Assembly (NCBI GenBank): GCA_026120185.1
Contig: JANUWF010003369.1
Coordinates: 434,001 to 498,000 of the forward strand
Reading direction: 5' to 3'
DNA: 64,000 bases
From: Voacanga thouarsii
Taxonomy: Eukaryota > Streptophyta > Magnoliopsida > Gentianales > Apocynaceae
This document shows, one piece after another, positions 11,850 to 23,260 of the stretch. Under the pieces are notes generated by a model that had not been told where the DNA came from, searched no databases, and worked only from the letters and a program-made list of their open reading frames with translations. The position numbers and the translations under genes are program-made. Each line of letters starts with the position of its first letter. Position 1 is the first letter of the stretch.

Positions 11850-13439
11850 AAATTTGTATTAGAGCAAGCTTTGTTGATTCCAATCAACATAACTTTCTTT
11901 GGGTAAAGGTACAATTTTATTGAAGAGCTTGGTGAAATTTTGCAATTTTCGTCACTTAATTTTGTGCTATTTTTGAATGTTTGGAACTCAAAATTATGCC
12001 ATGAACTTGAAGTCAAATTGATCCTATATGTTGGTATGATATTTGAGAAATCATTTGGCATGAATATTTGTGGATTTTGAGATCAAACAAGTGGAAACAT
12101 ATTACTGCAATTTCTAATCCCGTAATTATTTTTCTTGCTATTTTTGAATGTCAAGAACTTCAAATTATGCCATGGGTTTGTTGTGAAATTGAACCTACAT
12201 GTTGGGTTATTGATTGGGTAGCTATTTGACGTCTTAAATTGCTGAAAACTTAGAGTTATTTGGGTTGATTTGATGTAGAATTACTGAGCATAGAAGGAAT
12301 CCCGTAACTCAACTTTGAGCTAATTTTGTGAGTTGTTAAATTCTAGTTTTGGGCTTCTATTTACTGTGAAATTGCTCTTTGATGTTATATCTATCATTAG
12401 AAATGAGTTTTACTTGTGAATTTTGAGTATTGGAGTGGCTATAGGGTTGAACATTTTGAATTACCTTTAGTTGCGAGGTTGCACACCAAGTGTTTGATGT
12501 GTGGTCTTATGACTTAAAGATTGTACTCCTATGACAACCAAATCTTTGTTTATTGAATTCCTATAAATTTTCTTGCTTGTTAACTTATTTTTAGTGGGAT
12601 TTTTCTTTCCAATTGCTATCAGAAAAATTTTCTTATGAAGTGATAAATATCTTGGAAAACAAATTGGTGCATCTTGGATCATATCAATTATTCTCTTTGA
12701 ATTTTTAAATTTCTTGTGATTTCATTGCCTTGAGTGAGTTGATTAACCATCAAATTGAATTCTCGAGATTGTAATAGCATACTAAATTTTAGAAATCCTA
12801 TCATTTGACTAGTCGCTTACCAAGTGTTTGATTAAATGTTTGAGAGTCTTTATATAGTTTTTTCTAAGGATTCTTAGCTTACATTTTTCATTTCCATTGA
12901 ACGTAATGGATATACTTCTTGTATTTGGTGGGTTGAATACCAAGATTGACATCTTTATGTGATAATTAGGATTGAATTGAACATTATCAATCTTTGAGTC
13001 CTATCTCTTAGTATCTTTATTTTATTTGAATCCTTGTGGTGCTTGTCTAGTTGTTGTCACTAAAAATCTCCTTAAGAAATCCTTGAGTTTATATGACAAC
13101 TTATTCCTTAAAATTCTTATTAATTGAGTCTCATTCTTCTTATCCATCTAGTGATAGCTCATTTCTTCTTAAGAACTTCTTAAACCTTTGAAACTTAGTT
13201 GACTCTAACTAGTGGAACTAAATCCTTTAAATTGGGGAGACTTCGGGGCGAATTTGAATGTGGAATTGAGAGTGTGGAGAAGGCAAGAGGGTGAACTCAT
13301 TTTTATAAAAGCCAAAAGAGAGTATACACAAGAGAATAGTTTCATTAAATGAGTGTAAACACGTGAGGGAGTGAAGTGAGGAATTTTCTTCTCCTTCTAT
13401 CTAAAATTTGTAATTGAAAACTTTTTTGCAATATACACT
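11850..13439 (+). other. Untranslated leader of Gy-1
   Basis: About 1.6 kb with no supported coding region, between the primer site and the first gag-like ATG. The last part, gtaaacac followed by gagggagtgaagtgagg (about 13350-13380), resembles the Gy-2 leader just before its gag ATG. That supports reading 13440 as the homologous start. Confidence 0.6.
11854..11865 (+). other. Primer binding site of Gy-1 (tRNA-Met type)
   Basis: ttgtattagagc matches the plant initiator-Met site tggtatcagagc at 10 of 12 positions and lies four bases after the LTR end, where minus-strand DNA synthesis would start. Confidence 0.75.
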
Positions 13440-13693
13440 ATGGGTAGTTGGAATGAAAGTGTAGAATATGATTGTTATAAAGAGCCTTGTTCAACTAGAA
13501 GCAGTCATGGTAGGAATGATGAATATAATTGAAGATATGAAAAGGATGATTGTGTGAGTATAAGATATTGGAATGACGGGGTTCGTGTAGGAGGACCACA
13601 AAAATATTCAAAGAGTGGATTGCAACAATCAAAGAGTGGTATGACAAAAGAAAGGGAGTAGGGGTGTTTGTATGAAAGTCCAAAAGTATCTAG
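13440..13693 (+). pseudogene. Gag-like N-terminal fragment of Gy-1, interrupted by LTR-B
   Basis: An open stretch starts at the ATG at 13440 (MGSWNESVEY) at the place where Gy-2 starts its gag. The frame meets a stop after about 30 codons and another about 45 codons later, and LTR-B breaks it at 13693. I do not recognise a gag domain in these ~85 codons. The reading frame that gives the Cys-rich segment after LTR-B is shifted relative to this one, so there is at least one frameshift. The assignment to gag rests on position only. Confidence 0.45.
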
Positions 13694-15049
13694 TGTAACA
13701 CCCCGCTACCTACATACCACAAAAGGGGTGGGGATGTCACCTCGTCCTTAGGATAAGGGGTCTTTATAATTAGGTAATAGAAAATATAGAAGGAAATAAC
13801 TTAATATCGGACTTATTACAATCCCAAAGCAATACTTTTACAAGTCTTGAAACAAATAGATGGTAACTAAAATCTCCAACAAATAAATACATCAGGTTAA
13901 ATCCTCTAAGCTCATGGCGGTATAAGTAAATTGACCTTCCAAGCAGGATCGACCTGAAGACATGATATAAAATGTGTGTGAAATATTTCCCAATAAGTCC
14001 TGTGTGTGCTCGTGGTATTTTTGAAAAAATAGTTCATGTATGCAAGTTTTGAATAAGTCATAATAAAAAATCTGCAAGTTCAAAAATTTATCCTTGAACA
14101 CTAAGTGGTGTTTTATCAGCATTTGTAAAGTAAAAAAAATGCTCAACTTGAAAAGAAATTACCACTCTAATAAAGTTGACTACGGAGTCATGCATCATGA
14201 ATGGACATGACACCACACGTTGTGCACCACGTCAAAAGAATGGTCAGGATGCCACACTTTGTGCATCATGACAAGAGAATGATCAGGATGCAACACTTTG
14301 TCCATGTTGATACAAGGAGGGCGTACAGCTCACCGGGTAAGATACTCCTCCATCTTTACATCCAAATATACCGGTTGTCCATTTCGAAAATAAACAGTCC
14401 ACCTGAACTGTATTGCAAGCTCGGACCGGCTTGACCAACAAGAACTGTTGCCTTGTCTAGGCAGGGTTCACCTTTCAGCGGTAGCCTCCTACTAAGAGAC
14501 TTACTCAACCCTTCAAAGACTAGTCCTAATAGTTTACCCTTATTGAGTACTCAATGTTATGTTAAAATCAATGAAGAGCTTTCTTTGGAGTAGCAATTAT
14601 GGTTTTCAAAAAACTTTAGGTAAAATTTTGTTTAAGGAAAATTTATTGTTTTGCTTGGAAAATTGTTTGCTTGGCAAAAATTATTTTAGTTTAGAAGAAA
14701 GAATATATTGTCCATAATTGCATCTCAAGGTACATCTTCCATGACAATCACTGCATTCGACTTGCAGAAATGCATTTGTTCACAAACATCTTTATGCAAG
14801 AACTTACCTGATGTCTTGCTTTTCCTTAATATAGCCTTCCAAGATAGTTCAAGGTAACCTAACCCTACCTTGGGTAAATACAGGGTATAAGTCCCAACAT
14901 CCAGGCAATACTTGCTTTAAATAAATAATTCCTAGCCTAACATGCTTAAGCTCAACTAGATACAATAACATCTAGTTATCACAACAACGCCTTAAGTTTT
15001 AACACTAGTTGATAAGGTATTTTATAGAATAAGATTAATTTGATAAGTT

Positions 15050-15480
15050 AAAATAAATAGGTGTTATAAATAATAAATTATAATATTAACTATTTATTAA
15101 CAAATAATAAATAATGAGTAATATTAATAAATAAAATTAGTAATAAATAATGAGTACTATTAATAATAAATCTTAAATAATATTGGTAATAAATAATAAA
15201 TAATATTATTACAAATAATAAGTAATATTAATAATAGATTATAAATAATTTTAATAATAAATAATAAATAACAAATAAAATTAATAATAAATATATTATT
15301 CTATTATAAATAATATTTAAGAGTGTAAATAAAATTTTTATTAAGGCTAACTGATAATAATATGAATATAAAAGATATTTGATATTAATTCCAATATATT
15401 ATTATTTATAACTAATAATGTTTAATAAAAATATTCTATTTATTTATCTAATAAAATACCAATATTTTAAATAATTATTA
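15050..15480. repeat. AT-rich low-complexity stretch in LTR-B
   Basis: About 430 bases made of irregular repeats of taataaa/aataata with very few G or C. The corresponding part of LTR-A (about 2600-3000) is also AT-rich but less regular. No coding region is present. Confidence 0.85.
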
Positions 15481-16161
15481 GTTTCAAAAATATTTGTGTT
15501 CACCGAAATTAGGCAATTAAATAAAATAATAATATTAATTATATTAACAATAGTAATGATAGTAAGAATAATACTAAAAATAATAAAAGTAGTTCTTCTA
15601 ATAAATTTTAATGACTATAGTGAAATACCAGAGAAAATTTATATACATATTCATACACACATGGATCTAACAAATAACTTTTCGATTTATCCAAAAATGG
15701 GCTTGTATTAACATACATCACAATAAGAGTGATATTCTACTAGCCATAATATTATTTATGCATTTATTGAAAAGTATAACATCATGAAGGACTAATCAAC
15801 AATGATGGTTTAATATCTATCATACTTCAAACATCCATAAAACTCTTAATCATAATGAACATACAATGATCTTAAAGCATAATCCATACTTCTTGAGTCA
15901 CAACATTCATTCAAAGCTTCATGTCTTAAATCTATTCCCTTCACCCATATACATATCTCCAACCTCACATTATTCTATCAACCTATCGAATCCATCATCT
16001 AAGAGTCCTGACTTTGAGAATCTAAAGAGAATATCAAGAGAGAAATACTTGATTTGATGAACGTTAGATAAAGGTATCACCTTGCTTAATGGAGGTCCTT
16101 GAGTAGTTGAGAGTCCTTCCTTGGTTGAAGTTTGTCCAAGAATGGCCATCCAAGTTTTGGC

Positions 16162-16164
<3 letters not shown>

Positions 16165-16195
<31 letters not shown>
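16165..16195 (+). repeat. (GA)n microsatellite in LTR-B
   Basis: A GA run of about 31 bases. In LTR orientation it is a TC run about 1.9 kb from the LTR start, matching the TC18 of LTR-A (1939-1974). Similar flanking bases (ggcc, ggatgg) on the same side support common descent. Confidence 0.92.
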
Positions 16196-16198
<3 letters not shown>

Positions 16199-17782
16199 AT
16201 AGGGTGACATTGAAATAGTGATGATGAGATGAAGAAGGTCCAAGGTGTTTAAAGTTACCTTCTTGATGTTCTTCTTATTCATGGTTGAGAAGGTGTGTTT
16301 GATCCGAATGAAGGATCAACTTTGGCATTTTTTATGTTATAGCGTGGCCTAGGAGTGAGTAGGGACTGAATCCTAGTTGGAAGGTTCTTGGAGTGATTTG
16401 GGATGAGTAGAGTTGGTTAAAGGTTGAAGAATCTTAGTTTGTGCTTTTGGTGTTCTTGAGAGAAATTGAGAGAGTGTGTGATTTCGTGTGTGTATGTGAA
16501 TGATGGCTGAATGGCCTAGCTTAGGGGAGGCTTTTGGTTATTCAAGAAGGAGAGAGAGAGAGTTTCAGCTTTTTCAAAATTCAAATTGAGAGAAAAGTGG
16601 AGATGTTTGAGGTATAGAATTGGTTAATGGTGTTTGCTGTTGTAAGGTTTCTTGTCCTTTAATGGTGTATGTCTAAACTAGCTTTGGTTTGATAATGGAA
16701 TGGAGAGTTGTTCCAGCTTTGGGCTGGATGAAAATGGCTATGGAATACTAGAGCAATTTCTGGTTTTATTATCTTGCTAGGTGAGTGTTTAATGGAACAA
16801 AAATTTGGAATTTAATTTGAAGTTTGAATAATTTTGAATGGAGTGAAGATATGAGTGTTTTAAGGTATGTTAATGGAGTCCTAATGATCAAGGTAGATGG
16901 AGAAGCCAAGGTCTTCTATCCATGGCTATATTTGGCCAAAAATATGATGAAGTCTGATGAAAAAAAATTGGACCTAGCATTGAATAGGCAAAGCTGGAAA
17001 AAAAAAAAAAACTCTAGAATTTAAGCTAAAGAACTCTTAGGATTTAAAATAGTTCAGAATTTTTGGACTTCTTTGGAACGGTTTTGCAGCTGGGTTTTAG
17101 GGGTGTTTGAAGGCCCATTAATGGTGGTTTTCTAGCCATCATCTTGAAGTAGGAAGGAAAAAGTTTCAGGTGTTCTTGAGCACCAACGAATAGCTAAATA
17201 TTCATGTTCAAAGACTACTTGTTTGCTGGAAAAAATCTGGTTTGGTGCAGTATGTAAGGCTGCAAAAATCCAAAGTATTTTATCCTTCATCTTCACACAA
17301 GAAGGTTTGTTCTTTGCCAGAATTAGATAGAGAAAGGTGGCTACAAATCTCAAAAACCATTTTTAAAGAAAATCTGAAAATTTTTCTAGATTTTAACCAA
17401 AACAAGAACAAGAAGAAGATGAAGTTCTTGAAAGAATAACTATGGTGATTTACTTGGAACACAAGAGCTGGAATTTTGAAATTGGCCAACTCCTATCCCA
17501 CAAGAGCTGGAATTTCGATATTCCAAGCAAGGTAATTATCCAAGAATTTTATGGATATAAAAATGAATTAAAGAATTAGGAATAGTTTAAATTCAAAGAG
17601 GTTAGGACAAGGCTTGCAAAAATAATGGAGACAAGAATTCTTCTAGAATTCTTTTTAGGACAAGACCACATGGTCAAGATATTACCATTGTGTCTTCCTT
17701 AAAACAACATTCCTAACTTTAACGAATGTAAGAAAGAAGAAAATTCAAACATGGGTTAAGATATATCTGAATAAAACATAAG

Positions 17783-17856
17783 TGATGGAATTTGAACTCA
17801 AGACTTTAGAGATTAAATCACAAAGCTCTAACCACTTAACCACAACAACTCTTGTT
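17783..17856 (-). other. tRNA-like module inside LTR-B
   Basis: On the minus strand aacaagagttgttgtgg leads into the A-box-like tggttaagtgg and a B-box-like gttcaaattcc. It starts about 229 bases from the LTR-B start. The first ~35 bases are nearly identical to LTR-A (245-312). The anticodon-arm region differs between copies and does not form a proper stem. Confidence 0.6.
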
Positions 17857-18084
17857 CTTATTTTCTGAACCAAATATTCTTCTTATCTAAGCCTCAATCC
17901 ACCTTCCTATTTTGACCTCAAGCAAAATTACCTTTTTACCTTTTCTACTCAAAAAGCATAAATAAATCATATAGCCTATAAACCACAATTCTATGGCATA
18001 CAAAATTATTCTAAACCACAATTCTATGACATGATATGCATCCTATCCCTCTTACTCTGGGGTAGGTTTAGGTGGGGTTTTATA

Positions 18085-18390
18085 TCGAGACCAAGGGAAA
18101 TGTGTGCATCGCAAAATTCTTCCAAGAGTGGTATGAGAAAAAGCCAGATTATATTTGTTCTACTTGTTGGGATTATGGCTATAACATATGTGATTATCCA
18201 AGATGGAAAAGTCAAAGAAGTAGGGATGAGTTGCAAAGAAGTGAAGTGAGCCCTTATGAGTATTGTTCCAACTATGAACACACTTCACCTACTTGTCGTT
18301 GGAAGTCCTTTAGTTTGCAATGTAGCCAATTGAACAAAAAAATTGAGTTGAGGAAGGACCATGGGGAAAAAAGGTACTTCACTTGACCCA
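18085..18390 (+). pseudogene. Cys-rich gag-like fragment of Gy-1
   Basis: About 100 codons open after LTR-B contain two cysteine groups, CSTCWDYGYNIC and YCSNYEHTSPTC, spaced roughly like zinc knuckles but without a clear C-x2-C-x4-H-x4-C pattern. The segment lies upstream of the protease, where a gag nucleocapsid would lie. It ends at a stop (FT*). I cannot assign a domain with certainty; an alternative frame over the same bases has no recognisable motif. The role as nucleic-acid binding is inferred from position and cysteines only. Confidence 0.4.
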
Positions 18391-18719
18391 AGAGAAAGAG
18401 AGCCAACATAGAGATGACACAGAAGAAGTTGAGCATGGTGAAGGTGAGTTTGATGGGGAGCAAATATGCACTGAAGATGATGGTCCCAAAAATACTTTAT
18501 GTAACTATGAATTGGGAGAAAGCTTATATTAACAACAGAAATATGGAGAATGTAATGTTGTGAAGAGTAAAACACCAATACCATTTTCTAGGGAGGTCAC
18601 AAATCCAAAAGAGGGAGTAGATGGTGAAAAGCGGAAACGTGGTTGAGCAAAGAAATTCACTAATTGGTGTTGCTAGTAGAGTCTTGGGTACTTATGTTGT
18701 TGAAGATATGAATGATTCA

Positions 18720-19320
18720 CAACGACAAAACATTTTCTAGTCAAGATGTAAAATCAACCAAAGGCCATGTAGTATAATGATAGATTGTGCAAGTAGTGCA
18801 AATGTGATAAGTACTACATTAGTGGAGGAGATAGGTATAGAGACCAAAAAGCATCATATACCATAGAAGCTTCAATAGGTCAATGATTATGGTGAGGTGA
18901 AGGTGAACAAACAAGCCAAAGTTACATTTAATATGGGGAAGTATGAAGATGAGGTACTTTGTGATATGATGCCTATACATGCTGGAGAGTTGTTGTTGGG
19001 AAGAAGGCCTTGGATGTTTAATAGTGATATAATGCTTAATGGTAGAAGAAACACTTATGTAGTGAGCAAAGAGGGAAAGAAGTTTACTTTTCTTCCAATG
19101 TCCCCTAGAGAGGTTATAAAAGATCAAAACCTTATGAGGGAGAAGGAAAAGAAAATGAGAGAGAAAAAGGAGGAAAAGAAGAGTGTGAGAAGCGAAGAGG
19201 AAAGAAAAGAGATACAGCTAAATGAGAAGAAGAATGAGATAAAAAAGTTCGAGGTAAAAAGGGAAGAGAGAAGAGTAAATAAGCATGGAGAAAGGCAAAC
19301 ACAGTGTAATGTGGCGTAAA
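18720..19320 (+). pseudogene. Aspartic protease region of Gy-1
   Basis: The order of motifs fits a plant gypsy protease: MIDCASSANVIS (catalytic Asp in the usual I-D-x-x-S context, about 18780), then VNDYGEVKVNKQAKV, GKYEDEVLCD, MPIHAGELLLGR and PWMFNSDIMLNG, with a long Lys/Glu-rich tail to a stop at about 19317. The part from 18897 is open for 140 codons. Stops occur upstream. In the family this domain cleaves the gag-pol polyprotein. The matching region of Gy-2 is at 25914-26428. Confidence 0.8.
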
Positions 19321-19516
19321 AGAGAGCAAAACAAGAGGTTGAGAAGAAGAAAACAAGTGGGGGTAAAATGAGGTTGAGAGCTTGGGTTGAGAAGAGAGAA
19401 AACAAGGGAATTGGTTAGGATCCAAAGCTAAAAGTTTTACCTTCACACAAAATGTCTTGTTTAAATTGTAACGCAAGTATCGATTCGAAGGCGAATCATT
19501 TTCAAGATGGGGGAAA
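19320..19516 (+). pseudogene. Gy-1 pol C-terminal tail after an internal deletion, with polypurine tract
   Basis: Soon after the protease tail the sequence reads KANHFQDGGNDSNK in frame across the purine tract (gatgggggaaa, 19506-19516) into the 3' LTR. In Gy-2 the pol polyprotein ends the same way (NPF, stop, EGVNNRNQ). Everything between, namely reverse transcriptase, RNase H and integrase (about 5 kb in Gy-2 without its solo LTRs), is missing. The breakpoint lies between about 19320 and 19460. Confidence 0.6.
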
Positions 19517-20232
19517 TGATAGCAATAAAATTAGACATGAAGGCCATTTTCCAAATGGGGGAAGAAGGAAAAAATCACACTTTTTTGATTCCACGGGTAA
19601 GAACAATACTCAAGAGGATTTAAGGGAATTTTAAAGACAATAAATTCAACAAACCCAGGTCCAGGAAGATTGTGAAGAGATTAATAGCAAAGGAAGGGCC
19701 AAAAAACGCACAACACAAGTAACAATCTATATGGAGGATCAAGCCAACCTTTCAACAAGGATTGAAGACCAGTGGAGTATCAAGAAGAGCTCAACGCGGT
19801 TGACATTTCATTTGGAAGATCAAGGAAACACATAGAAATGAAATGAAGATCCAAGGAGCAAGATTTGATATACAACAACAATGGGGGATGACGACTGAAG
19901 TCAGAGCTGGCCCTAAGCCCCAACCCAGTGATGGCCTAATGCTGGTAAAGTTGAGTCAAGGACAGAATAGAGCCAGTGTCGGTTCTAGACCTTGAACCGA
20001 CATCGGCCCAAGTCGGGATAGTCCCGGATTTTTGCCAACTTTCTTATTTCCAGCTTATTTGTATTTCATTTAATCCGCATGACTTCTATTTATGTTTTTA
20101 TCTATTATAAGGCAATAATAGGATCTAAAAACTTGTATTAAGGCTATCTAAATTCTACGCTTTGATTACTAATTAGTTAGGGCAACTTGGGTCCTACAAA
20201 TACCTATTATAGCATCTTTTGTAGCTGATATG
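19517..20232 (+). mobile_element. 3' LTR of Gy-1, broken by Cop-1
   Basis: Begins TGATAGCAATAAAATTAG directly after the purine tract and follows the 5' LTR for about 710 bases, to cctacaaatacc and tagctgatatg. There it is cut at 20232 by the Cop-1 LTR. The candidate target duplication on this side is atatg (20228-20232); its partner and the last ~400 bases of the LTR would lie beyond the window. Confidence 0.8.
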
Positions 20233-22168
20233 TGATGCTATGAAATCACACAGAAGACTTGCATACTATAGAGATGAAACTAAAAAAAAAATAAAACGAC
20301 GTAGAAACAACACAGTGGAAGCAAAAATATTGTACCTCTATGCTTCAATTTTTTCTTTGGCTGTGAAGAAGCCGATTGAACTACTGGGATGGCCTCTTCA
20401 TGTGATGACGATTTTGATTGAAAACCCATGATTCATCTACTCCTTCTGGATTGCATGAACGTGAGTCCTTCTTGAGAACTTAGAATATTCTACCGCCTAT
20501 TACTCGTTGGTGAAACAACTTAGGCGAGAAAAATCTAGTCTCAGAAATAGTTTTTGATTCTTGCCTATTGATTAGAAAAATCAAGAAAGAAAAAGGAAAA
20601 AATAAATGAGAGAGAAGAGTGAAAAATAGAGCTTATGGTTTGTTTTCTTACGTGTGTATGCTTTCTAGAAAAAAAAACAAGACATACAACTCATCCCTTT
20701 GATAACTAAAATACCGAGGTTTTGATATTTCAAAACACTCAAAGGCTATCAATAGAAGATGTTTAGCTTAGTCTAAACTCTTCTATTCCATGAATTAAAA
20801 AAAAAAAAAAACTCTTTTGTTTAGGCTATTGGGCCATTAACAATTTATTATTATTTTTTTGACCGAATGAGTCCAAAATAATAATAATTAATTATTTATT
20901 TTTTGGGCCTATTAAAATAATCCAATAAATAATTAATGAGTCCAAATGAACTAAAATAGTTATTTAAGCCTTTTTTAAACTAGTTTAAACCTAAGTTAAT
21001 TTTCAAATTATTCAATCTAGGATAAGACCCTGATAATTAATTAACCAATTAAACTAGATAATAAATTTAATTTATCTCGTTCTTTTATTTTATTCCAGTC
21101 CAAAAATAAATTAAACTTCCTGAATAAAATAAAATCCTTTTAATTGAGACTATTTTCTCGTCCCAAAACTAATTAGGACTTATGGGCTATTCCGAGAACA
21201 AAAAAGACACATCGCATTGACTACTAAAATGACCAAAATACTCTAACTATATAAATAATTGTATTTTGTATTTTAAATATTTCTTGATATCACCGTAAAA
21301 AAATATTAATTCCAAGTACAATGCTGCATTAGCTATGTCTTCGACTTACAGGTAAAATGACTAAAATATTCCTCTACACATTGCCGTGCATTTAGAGAGA
21401 AAAAAGTGCACTAACACCTCTTTAAAGGACATTTACCATCCTTAGACTTCTAGTCTAATGATCCACGACTTCTTGAAATATTTTCGCTTTCCAAGGGAGC
21501 TACCCTAAAGTAAATATCCAAGTCATGTTCCCTAGGGGCCTGGATAATTTGATCATTCGATCAACCATAAGGGTTGATATAGTGAAGAAACTTTATTGTA
21601 CAAGTCTGTCTTAACTAACTAGTTACATATACCCAACATACAAGTATATTGGTCCTTTTAAAGAACCCCAACTATAGTATATCAAAGCATACGCTTTTGC
21701 TTCGTTAGACCACCAACTCATACTCAAGCTTTAGAGTACAAGTCCACGCTGTAGCAGTAGTAGTTTAGATTTTTACCATATAGTACTTTTAGAAACCACT
21801 ACTACAGGTCCAGTTCTACATATTCGAAACACGCTTGTGTTATGAAACGAGAAGATTACTCGTTGGCTAAAGGTAAGTCATTCTCTGTTTAGAATTCATA
21901 ACATAATAACCTTACCATGATAAGATTTTCATTCTCATCATTCAGTAAAGAATAAAAGTTTATGTGTTAAGTAATCCATGGTCCATACCTTACTGTGAAA
22001 GACCTCCATTCACATGAATCATTTACTTAAACACAATAGGTCTTTTTCAATGAAAATTGTGCACAAATATAAGGAAGATTTCACAAATAATTTCTGAGAA
22101 AAATACTTTTATTAAAACAAGTCAATATTATATCAAAAATCTAGTCTAAGAGGGCATACATCCCAACA
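20233..22168 (-). mobile_element. 3' LTR of Cop-1
   Basis: 1,936 bp, tgatgctatg on the left to tcccaaca on the right (minus strand TGTTGGGA...GCATCA). It aligns with the 5' LTR from 62496 onward: both hold cagaagacttgcat and the later blocks in the same order up to the window end (20233-21763 against 62496-64000). The same LTR family appears in Cop-2. No coding content; it contains an A-run at about 20797-20811. Confidence 0.9.
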
Positions 22169-22658
22169 ATCTCTGACTTGTACTCTAAGACTAAGTCAGT
22201 CCATAGGTGCCACCCTTATAGCTTTTAAGTGTCTTCTAAAGATTCTCTTCATCAAAGGCTTAGTGAAGTGGTCTTCAAGATTGTTCTTTGAGGTAATCTG
22301 TCCTACCACGACTTCCCGTCTCTGGATGAAACTCTGGATCAGGTGGTACTTCTTCTCAATGTACTTCCTTTTTTGTGGTTCCTAGGTTCTTTAGATTATT
22401 AGACTGTACTCATATTATCGCAATACATCACAATCGTCTTGTCTATTTGTGGCATGACTCCAAGTTCTAAAAGGAACTTTCAGAGCTAAACTACTTCTTT
22501 GAATGCCTTTGAAACAACCACACACTCAGTTTGCATGGTTGAGTCAGCAATGCAAGATTGCTTGATACTTCTCCATTAAATGGCTTTTCCAGGTGAAGAC
22601 ATATCTACTACTGGATTTTCTCTCATTCTTATACACTTAGAAGTCTAAGTCTGTGTAT
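22169..22658 (-). pseudogene. Copia RNase H of Cop-1 (C-terminal part of pol)
   Basis: Read on the minus strand: VFTWKS, then CIADSTMQTECVVVSKAFKE, LELGVMPQIDKTIVMYCDN, KEPRNHKKGKYIEKKYHLIQ and EDHFTKPLMKRIFRRHLKAI. This is the conserved copia RNase H, with its catalytic-region ADST and YCDN motifs. In-frame stops occur (for example after KEVV). The N-terminal side, YTDLDF, is broken at 22654-22658 by Gy-2 and continues at 33508. The domain degrades the RNA of the RNA/DNA hybrid during reverse transcription. Confidence 0.88.
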
Positions 22659-22999
22659 TGATAGGAATCAATCTGGTCACGAGGATCAAGCTCAAGAAGG
22701 GGGAGAGGACAAAGCCAAAACAAAGTCGAGTTTGCCCGGTCCGTTGACGAGAGCCCGCTTTAAATAATTCCAACTTAATCTTCACGCATATCTACAAGAT
22801 CATTTAAGTTGGGATAGTGTATGGATATTGTCAGAAGAGGATCGAGAATGGACCATAAAACTGGTGTACGAAGGGCGTCAACCGGAAGTTGTTCATGCAG
22901 AAACAACGCCCAGTAGAGTGTACCAGGCGCCAATCCCAAAAGCCCAACTAGGCGTTGGGTGTGGACTGGACAAACTCTCAATTTTGTGATGCGAGCACT

Positions 23000-23205
23000 A
23001 TTCCAGTGGAATGGACCTGGCAGCGACCCTACTAGCCCTACCTGGTGCCAGTCCTACTCTGGATCCAAACCTCAAACGTTTTTTTTCAGCTATTGTGAAG
23101 GGTACTGTTCCTTTAGAATGTACCTGGCGTTGACCCTACCAGCCCTACCTAGCGCCGGCCCCACTATGGATCGAACCCCTGACGTTTTTTAGTTATTTTG
23201 GGGGT
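23000..23205 (+). repeat. Two-copy ~107-bp tandem repeat in the Gy-2 LTR
   Basis: Unit 1 begins near 23000 (attccagtggaatgg) and unit 2 near 23107 (gttcctttagaatg). Both continue with acctggc, agccctacct, a gccggcc-like core, cactatgga or tactctgga, and acgtttttt. In the 3' LTR (about 32747-32925) the second unit lacks its middle part. Confidence 0.75.
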
Positions 23206-23253
23206 CATTTTGTAATATTTAAAAAGTATTTCAGTTCAGGAATAGAATACCAT

Positions 23254-23260
23254 TATATAG
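23254..23260 (+). promoter_or_regulatory. TATA box in the Gy-2 5' LTR
   Basis: accattatataggctttg holds TATATAG. The same motif is kept in the 3' LTR at 32981-32988, where it would not be needed for the element's own transcript. Assigned from motif and position. Confidence 0.45.

Larger units (their letters stand above)
13694..18084 (-). mobile_element. Giant solo LTR (LTR-B), target duplication TCTAG/TCGAG
   Basis: A 4,391-bp non-coding LTR. In plus coordinates it begins tgtaacaccccgctacc and ends ggtggggttttata; on the minus strand it therefore starts TATAAAACCCCAC, a mutated form of the LTR-A start. The flanks tctag (13689-13693) and tcgag (18085-18089) agree at four of five bases. It matches LTR-A along its length in reverse complement, including the tRNA-like module, the TC/GA microsatellite and the minisatellite. 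It lies within the gag region of Gy-1. No second LTR or internal region is present. Confidence 0.88.
10725..20232 (+). mobile_element. Ty3/gypsy element Gy-1 (partial, internally deleted, nested)
   Basis: A gypsy element with a 5' LTR (10725-11849), an initiator-Met-like primer site, a long leader, a gag-like start, protease and a 3' LTR beginning at 19517. LTR-B (13694-18084) interrupts it, and Cop-1 breaks its 3' LTR at 20232. Reverse transcriptase, RNase H and integrase are absent: protease-end coding is followed within ~100-200 bases by the pol C-terminal tail and the polypurine tract. It is thus a deletion derivative that keeps its cis signals. The leader around 13300-13400 matches that of Gy-2 (about 24360-24440), so the two are related. 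Confidence 0.85.

Noticed and set aside
19124..19476. Ser/Phe-rich minus-strand frames with apparent membrane segments
   Set aside because: They are the complement of the Lys/Glu-rich linker after the Gy-1 protease; the hydrophobic look comes from the complementary codons.
20240..20431. Frames repeated at 20240-20431 and 62495-62713
   Set aside because: They lie in the two LTRs of Cop-1 on the strand opposite to the element; no domain was recognised.
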